Shown here piece after piece: positions 55,301-64,000 of a stretch of DNA of 64,000 nucleotides. Where the stretch lies: positions 4,500,157-4,564,156 of the forward strand of contig NC_084687.1 in assembly GCF_028389875.1 (NCBI RefSeq), written 5' to 3'. Source of the stretch: Rhea pennata. Its lineage: Eukaryota > Chordata > Aves > Rheiformes > Rheidae. A program made the translations under genes and the position numbers. How positions within the stretch are numbered: position 1 is the first letter of the stretch; the number at the start of each line of letters is the position of its first letter. The notes beneath the pieces are model-generated. The model had not been told where the DNA came from. It was given only the letters and a program-made list of their open reading frames with translations, and made no database searches.

Positions 55301-58300
55301 CATCGCCCTCTCTGGCCTCAGGAGCCGGCAGGGCTTCTTGCTTGCCAGCTGCTCAAGCCAGCGGTGGCACAGCGCCGCATTGCACATGCTTCGCACCTCG
55401 AAGCCGCCGCTGCTCTTTTACAGTGCTATAAAATCCCAAGCGCATCGGCTTTTGCGGCTGTAAAGCGCCCTGTAAATCTCCTAAAGCAAACAGAGGATTG
55501 CGGAAGCTGTCAAGAAATGGCCACCACGAGGCCACGCGGACAAGGGCTGGCAGGGCACCATGAGCCCGTGTCTGCTGGCGGTTTCCAGCCGAACACGGCC
55601 ACGGGGACGCACGAGGACACGGTGGTGACAGCTTGGCTTGGCTTGGCTGCAGCACCCACGAACAAACCACCAACCCTAAACTGGTGGGAAGGAAGCCTGT
55701 GCTGGCATGACAAGCTCCAAGGCAAGAGCTGCAGTTTGCTCTGGGTTCATCCAAGACCCTACAGACCCAGTTCCGGGCCCGAACCAGGATCCTGGGCACC
55801 ACTGAAGCACCAGTAATGACAACAGCTGGTGTGCATGGCTCTGCCAGCCCAACTGGCACATCTCTCCAGCGCATGACAGCTCCAGTGACCCACCAGCCGA
55901 GCGACCACACCACTGTCCTGCCCCACCTTCTCCGCCGGCAAAGGCAAGATAAACCAGGACAACCTTTTTCTATTAGGAAACCCGAGGCAATGGGGGACTG
56001 AATGGCACCCGGAGGGCTGGACCATCTCTGGGTGTCACTGCCAATGGTGGACCCCAACCCCAGGAGATGGGGACCACGGACTTTTCCCCCAGCTCCTGCA
56101 CAGCCCATCCCTCACCTTAGGTGCTGCCCTGCCGAAAGCCACCTCGGAGGAACCCGTTGCATGCCTGGGACAGGGGCGTGAGCCACGCGGTGGGAACTGG
56201 CTGCAGAGGGGATGGAGACCATGGCCACACCATGCCTTGGGCCAGGAAAGCTCCAGAAACCCTTCCACCCCGGGCCTGCGGACCCCGCAAAGCACAGGTA
56301 CGGACGGAGAACTGAAGATCCACCCTGCTGGGCTGAGACACCCCGGTGCCAACGCGCCAGCCGCAGTGCCAGGACCCCGGCGCCTCCGTAACGCCAGCTC
56401 GGCGCCCCTCCGGATGGGAACTGCTGCAGTGAGTTCGCTCCGCGGTGCAGGAAGCCCCCGGCGCAGCCACCCAACTCCGGCTCCTGAACCAGCTGCTTCC
56501 CTCCGAGCAGCGGTTTTGCGGCTCGCAGCGGAGGATCGGGCTTTGCGAGCCCTGGCCATGCCCCTGGCTGCCCCCGCATCCGCAAACACCAAACACGCGG
56601 CTCGCTCGGCCATTCCTGGAGAGCGCCCCAAAAACCCAGCACCCACCCCGCGCCGGCTCGGAAACCTCGCCACGGCAAAGCGGGGCCGGGGGCAGGGCTG
56701 CAAACGCACGTGCAGAAAAGGCACCGCTGAGCACTGTGGAAAAAGCAATTAATAACCGGCCGAAATTGCAGCCTTGCTCCAAAACACCCGGATGCCGGAG
56801 TCACCCTGCTGCATCCAGCCACACCCCGGCAGTTTCCTACTGATAAGGGCGAGCGCCGGAGCGGGGCAAACCTGGCATCCCTCCAAAAACACCCCTGCCC
56901 TCCTCTGCAAATCCCGCCGGAGCTGGCACGTGCTGCTTCCAACCCTCTCTCCGGAGGCGCCCGCCCAGTGGCAAAACTCCGATTTCTAGAGCTTGAATAA
57001 ATCAGCAGCCCCTGAGCCAGCGCGGTCCTGTCACGAGCGAGTCCCCGAGCGGAGCCACGCGGTGCCGGGGCTGCTGCCGCCCTTCGCCCGGGCGACCTGC
57101 GAGAGGCCGCGCAGGCCGGAGCGCCGGCAGCAGGAAAAGCGCCGGCAGCAAGCCGGGCTCCAAGCACATGGCCCCAACGCGACTCCTGCGCTCGTGGGGG
57201 CAGCCGTGCATGAAGTCAAACAAACAAGGCAGGGGAAATAAAAGGCGAGGGGAAAAAAATCCCCTAAACCCTGCACTTTCAACAACCATGTGCTCAACTC
57301 TTCACTGTTACATAAACCCAGAAAAAATAGAAAGGAAAAAAAAAATAAAGCACACACACACACACTCCCCCATGCCCCTGGGGCAGGGAACAAGGCAGAA
57401 GTGCTGCAATTCCTGGAAACAGGCCCTGCTTGTTCGGGGACTCTACACGCTTATTTATTTATCTTAGAAGAGCACAACAATAACTACCTTTTTTTTTTCT
57501 TTTTTTTAAAGGAAATTTCCCCATCATCTGACTCACTGAGGCTTTAGAGGACACGGGCATGAGAGCTGTCGTAATCCTTCCTGCTTTGCAATTAATTCAT
57601 GAATATAATTACCCAGCAGCTGTGGGTTAAATGCGGCTCCCTCCCTCCCGTGCCCCCTCCAAACTCGCGCCACCTCCGAGAATAAGTTGCATCCTTACAG
57701 AGCCGGTGCAGCTCCTTTTTTGCTGATCCCCAAAAAGTTGTTTCAAAGAAGGGGGGAGTGCACAGACCCCTCTGGATCGCCACCCTCCCTCCAAAGCCTT
57801 CACCCGTTCCCCGCCGTGGCAGACCTCCCGGAGAGCCGCAGGCTGCCGGGCCGGGCCGCAGGGCACCCATCTGTGCCAGGGGAAAGGCGCTCGCCCGCCC
57901 CGCGGGCTGGAGCTGTCCTGCGCCAGGCGCAGGCATTTGCACCCTGCGCCAGGGGCACGGAAACCACGTCAGAGCAAACCCGACGGCTGCCCGGAGCCGC
58001 GGCAGCGCAGGGGCTGGAGCATCCGTGCCTCAGTTTCCCCACGCTGGGGGAAACGGAGGGGTGATGGAGAATTTCCACTAGCAAAGGCGATGCGGGCAGG
58101 GGCCTGCTCTTTCCGCCGGGGGGGGGGGAGGTTAACTCCAGCCGGCGGAGCGCTCCGAGCACAGCGAAACCTTGGCACCGCTGCGGACAAGGTGCCCGGA
58201 AAGGCGCCGCCGCTCCAGCGCCCGCGAACCAGCCGCGCCGCGACCCCGGGGCCCCGCTGCGCAGCGCCGGGGGGAGGGCGAGCGGCCCCGTCGGGGCCCC

Positions 58301-58738
58301 CAACGCCCCCGGCTGCCTTATGTAAGCACCAGGCAAGGGCGTCCGCCGCCCGCGGCCCCGCATCCCCGGCGCTGGCCGCGGCGGGGCACATTATTATTTA
58401 AAGCAAAGATTTTTTTTAACATAATAAACAAAAATAAAAAGCCCCGCGGGGCTAACTCCGCTCCGAGTTCAAGGCGCCCCGGGACGGGGCAGCACCGGCG
58501 GGGACCCCTCCAACGCGGTGACACAGGGGATCCCCCCGGGGGGGGCACTCCGACACCCCCCCCCCAGGCGTGGCTCTGATGGTGGAGGCACCCAGGGGTG
58601 GGATCCCCCCTTCCCTGCGCCCTGCGGTGCCCCTCCAGCCCCCCCGCGCCCGCCTGCACTCACCCCGCGGCTGCCGTGGGAAAAGGCGGAACGCAACAAA
58701 GTAGCGAGGCGGCAGGTTGGCCGAGCCACCCTCCCCCG

Positions 58739-58770
58739 GCTCGGCTCGGCTCGGCTCGGCCCGGCTCGGC
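58739..58770 (+). repeat. GGCTC pentamer repeat
   Basis: Five or six tandem CGGCT units in the distal TFEB CpG island. A similar run occurs in the MDFI CpG island at 936-960. Confidence 0.85.
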
Positions 58771-58873
58771 CCCGCGGGCGGCCCTCGGGAGCGAGCGCCG
58801 CGCTGCGCGCCCCGGCCCGGCCCGGCCCCGCTGCGCCCCGCGCCGAGGGAGGGCAGCGCCGCCCGGCTGGCCT

Positions 58874-58900
58874 GGCCCGGCCCGGCCCGGCCCGGCCCGG
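58874..58900 (+). repeat. GGCCC pentamer repeat
   Basis: Five tandem GGCCC units just upstream (minus strand) of the proposed distal first exon. Confidence 0.85.
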
Positions 58901-58912
58901 CGCGGTGCCGCA

Positions 58913-58933
58913 GCACGCCGGGAGCTGTAGTCC
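58913..58933 (-). promoter_or_regulatory. TFEB: ZNF143/Staf-type site 1
   Basis: On the minus strand GGACTACAGCTCCCGGCGTGC matches the ACTACAATTCCCAGCATGC promoter element bound by ZNF143. It is positioned upstream of the candidate first exon. Confidence 0.5.
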
Positions 58934-58955
58934 GGAGCGGCGCTGGGTGCCCGCG

Positions 58956-58975
58956 CCTGCCGGGACTTGTAGTCC
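58956..58975 (-). promoter_or_regulatory. TFEB: ZNF143/Staf-type site 2
   Basis: On the minus strand GGGACTACAAGTCCCGGCAG is a second ACTACAA-TCCC element, about 43 bases from the first and in the same orientation. Confidence 0.5.
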
Positions 58976-58999
58976 CGCGCCCCGGCTCCGCGGGCGCCC

Positions 59000-61320
59000 T
59001 GCTCCCAGGCGCTAAAGCGCGCCCGGTGCGGGCGATTTTCACCCGAACGCGGCGTTTCTCACCCCCGTGGGCAGCCCGGGAGGTTGGGTCCCGCGCAGGG
59101 GTGCTGCAGCCCCCAGTCCCGGGGTCGTGCAGCCCCCAGCCCCGGGGTCGTGCAGCACCAGCGCTGGTGTCACGCATCCCCATATTGGGCTGTTGCAGCC
59201 CCCCACACTGTGGCTGCGCAGCCCCCGGCCCCAGGGTGCTGCAGCCCTTTGCGGCAATGCTGGAGGCTCGCTGCGTTGGGCTTGCGGCACGCCGGGGAGA
59301 TGAAGGGTGACCGGGAGAAGCAGCAGCATGTCCCGCATAGCACTGCCTGGCTCGGGGCAGCCAGGGTGCGTGGCAGCCCCCCGCACGGCACCCAAAGGGC
59401 CCCACGTCCCACACAAGACGAGTAGCTGCCAGGGAAGTTTTGGAGCGTGGAGCAGGCTCAGAGGTCTCCCCACCCGCGCCTGCTGCCAGCTGGGAGCAGT
59501 GGTGGGGAGTTCCCCCTCTGCAGGGCCCAACGTGGAGGATTTGGCTGGAAACAGCAGATTTAACTGGTCACATGCCCCAGCGGGGTGACTGTCATCTGAC
59601 AGGGAGAGAGGCGTCAGGCAGAGGCTGGCGGGCCCCCGGCACATCTCCACGCGTGCAGGATCAGGCCTCAGAGCAGCTCTGGGCGCCCGGCGAGGGCTGC
59701 TCGGGTACCTGCTCCGGGGCACCAGGCTCCGGCACGGCACGGCCGCCGCTAGATGGAGGCACGGCGGTGTGCACAGCGCCGTGCGCGCGGCGCCGGACCG
59801 ATCCGGCAGCTCCGGCAACCGATCTGACAGCCAAGTCCTGCTGGGCGGGATTCAAGCACGTCTGGGCTCTGGAGAAGTTCATGTCCAGGTCCTGAGCGTG
59901 CCACCCCTCTTCTTCTGATCTCGTGTCCTTCGGGGCTGCAGTGAGCAAGAGAGATTTATCCCTAGAGAATACAAACAGGGCGTTTTCCTCCATCTGCTGA
60001 ACACAGACACATTCCTTAGTTCCTACTAAGTATCTTTCCACGCTACTTTTGAATCTCTAATTTTGAAAATATATGTGAACAACTCCTCCAAACCTAATGA
60101 ATTTCAAATGATTCACAAGCAGCTCATTATCCATCTACATCCTGCTCCAAACAGGTTTCCGAGGCCTCCAGCAAACGCACTGGCTCAGCCCTGGGGTCCC
60201 CTAGAAGCAGTTAAACAAAAAGCTCCACTTGAGTTGCTCCAAGCCATTCTGGTTTTCCAGTCAGCTTGCCAGGCCCAGCAGAGATCTGGTTCCAAATCAA
60301 AAAGGTAACCCCAAATTTGTCATCACTGCAAGTTCAAAGCCTTTGTGCACATCTGAAAGTGCTTGCCACCGCTGTCTGCCTCCTCAAGAGCTGGCCCGGT
60401 GCATCCGCAACAACCAGCGTGCGCGCAGGGATGGAGGGGGGGCACATCGCGACATCTGGCTGTGCTGGAACTGTTTCTTCCAGTTCAGGTTCATCTCCAA
60501 TTCAGTAAAGATTTATTGAGGTGGCGGTTTGTCCAGTATTTTCAGTTGGCTTCTAGCTTTTCACACGTGTGTATTCATGCGCGCAGCCTGAGAAGTGGAG
60601 GACTTGATAGGCAGCCTCTTGATCTGAAGAGCACCAGGCTAAAACTCTGCGTTTGTTCAATGCCTGAGTTTTGACGCAAATGGTCTTAACAAAGGTTAAC
60701 TCGGTTCAGTTCCTTGGGGTGGGCAGTGTTATCCCTGCCACACAGAACCAGAGCGAGTAAGAGAATCTGAAGCTGGAGTGGGACCCCATGAGAGTAGTGT
60801 GATAGACCCAGGCCACCACACCAGGACACTTCCCATGTCACCCAGGGAACGCATCCCGACTGGCTTCACTCGCAGAGGTGCCCCTTCCCCTATCCCACAC
60901 GTGTGCAAAGACCCAAGAGTCAGCTCCGGCGCCGTTTGCTTCCCCGGGACCAGCAGCGAGGAGGGCTCGGACACCCCGCTCACGTCTGCTGGCTCTGCAT
61001 CAGGCTTGGATGTGGCGCCTGCAGTGCAAGTGAAGATTTAAGAGGCATCTCGGTGCTTTTAAAAATATATAAAAGGACTCTTCTGGGCTGCCAGTGAAGA
61101 CAGCATTTAGCAGAGCCTGGGTTGTCCCCGTGCCGTGACACGAGCAGGTGGCTGCTTGCTGACACTGGAGACAGATTTCACTGGGCTCCAGACCAGAAAA
61201 TGCCTGGAAGCATCTACAAGCATGAAGCCAAACTCAGCCGTTGTTTTATTAAGAACAGCCATGCCAGATCTTCCCTCGGCCGCTTCCAAACAAGACAAAA
61301 GGCAGTTAGAGTCACAGCTC
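59000..61320. other. Spacer between the distal TFEB promoter and PGC
   Basis: Low-grade repetition of a 'GTGCAGCCCCCAGCCCCGGGG' type occurs at 59,095-59,250. GC falls toward 60-61 kb. I see no gene, RNA gene or clear transposon. Confidence 0.5.
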
Positions 61321-61326
61321 TTTATT
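61321..61326 (-). terminator. PGC: PGC poly(A) signal AATAAA
   Basis: TTTATT on the plus strand, about 195 bases past the PGC stop, gives a short 3' UTR typical of pepsinogens. Confidence 0.6.
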
Positions 61327-61471
61327 TGCTACAGAGGATTTGGAGACTACTGAGTATTACACGCCAGGCCAAGGGAGGAAAAGGCTGTAATTCAGATGTA
61401 CTGGGGTGCTGCAACCTCTCCGTTCAGATTATATAGGATTCCTCAGCAACTGGGAAGAGCGGTTACCCAGG

Positions 61472-61491
61472 GAAGGGAAGGGAAGGGAAGG
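61472..61491 (+). repeat. GGGAA repeat in the PGC 3' UTR
   Basis: Four tandem GGGAA units close to the PGC stop. Confidence 0.85.
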
Positions 61492-61518
61492 CTGTCCCTG
61501 GGGGGACATGTGGTGTCC

Positions 61519-64000
<2,482 letters not shown>

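Larger units (their letters stand above)
45058..58663 (-). other. TFEB: TFEB 5' introns
   Basis: The region between the distal CpG-island promoter and the proximal 5' exon. It holds CpG islands, a 20-bp and a 15-bp minisatellite and GC-rich unique DNA. I see no coding exon: frames on both strands lack domain motifs and paired splice sites. An AT-richer part at 53,540-53,880 is unremarkable. Confidence 0.55.
58664..58912 (-). other. TFEB: Candidate distal TFEB non-coding first exon
   Basis: A strong minus-strand donor, GCGGG|GTGAGT (58664/58663), closes a CpG-island segment. Two ZNF143-type promoter elements lie just upstream on that strand. No ATG-initiated frame crosses the donor. The only minus-strand coding gene further downstream in the window is TFEB, whose human homologue also starts from a remote non-coding exon. 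Confidence 0.5.

Noticed and set aside
56035-57167. Minus-strand frames of 200-350 codons upstream of TFEB coding exons
   Set aside because: Same compositional explanation; no motif, and three different frames are open over the same DNA.

Overview
This is vertebrate nuclear DNA, read here as one locus with three recognisable genes in the order MDFI (+), TFEB (-), PGC (-). That order and orientation match human 6p21.1. It is very GC- and CpG-rich, has compact introns and is nearly free of young transposons. The few interspersed repeats I can recognise are old: a CR1-like LINE remnant and tRNA-derived CORE/MIR-type SINEs of the kind found in birds, crocodilians and turtles. I infer a sauropsid, most likely a bird microchromosome; the species cannot be fixed from the window.

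Layout. 1-17,860: MDFI (MyoD family inhibitor, I-mfa). A CpG-rich first exon is followed by an 11.5 kb first intron, which starts with a 62-bp GC/TG minisatellite, and then by three further coding exons. All splice phases agree and give a 252-residue protein. 17,860-40,690: intergenic. GC-rich spacer encloses a possible small TATA-driven transcription unit (22.67-23.9 kb) and, from 25.3 to 37.3 kb, a series of AT-rich blocks full of homeodomain-type TAATTA cores. These look like conserved regulatory elements, although conservation cannot be tested here. 38.17-40.69 kb may be a long TFEB 3' UTR. 40,690-44,556: the eight coding exons of TFEB (457 residues) on the minus strand. 44.6-58.99 kb: TFEB 5' region with several candidate non-coding first exons, CpG islands, a CLEAR-like E-box, a 20-bp and a 15-bp minisatellite, and a distal CpG-island promoter with two ZNF143/Staf-type sites. 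59-61.3 kb: spacer. 61,519-63,666: the last seven exons of progastricsin (PGC) on the minus strand. The signal-peptide and propeptide exons lie beyond the right edge.

The genes do not form a pathway. MDFI is a cytoplasmic inhibitor of myogenic bHLH factors, TFEB is the lysosome/autophagy bHLH-zipper activator, and PGC is a secreted stomach aspartic protease. Most long open frames are products of high GC content or of tandem repeats. The points most worth following up are: PGC carries Phe at two normally polar substrate-contact positions (flap and second active-site loop); the AT-rich homeodomain-core blocks; the unexplained TATA/donor/poly(A) unit at 22.7 kb; a 30-bp near-perfect palindrome at 33.4 kb; and the multi-promoter structure of TFEB.
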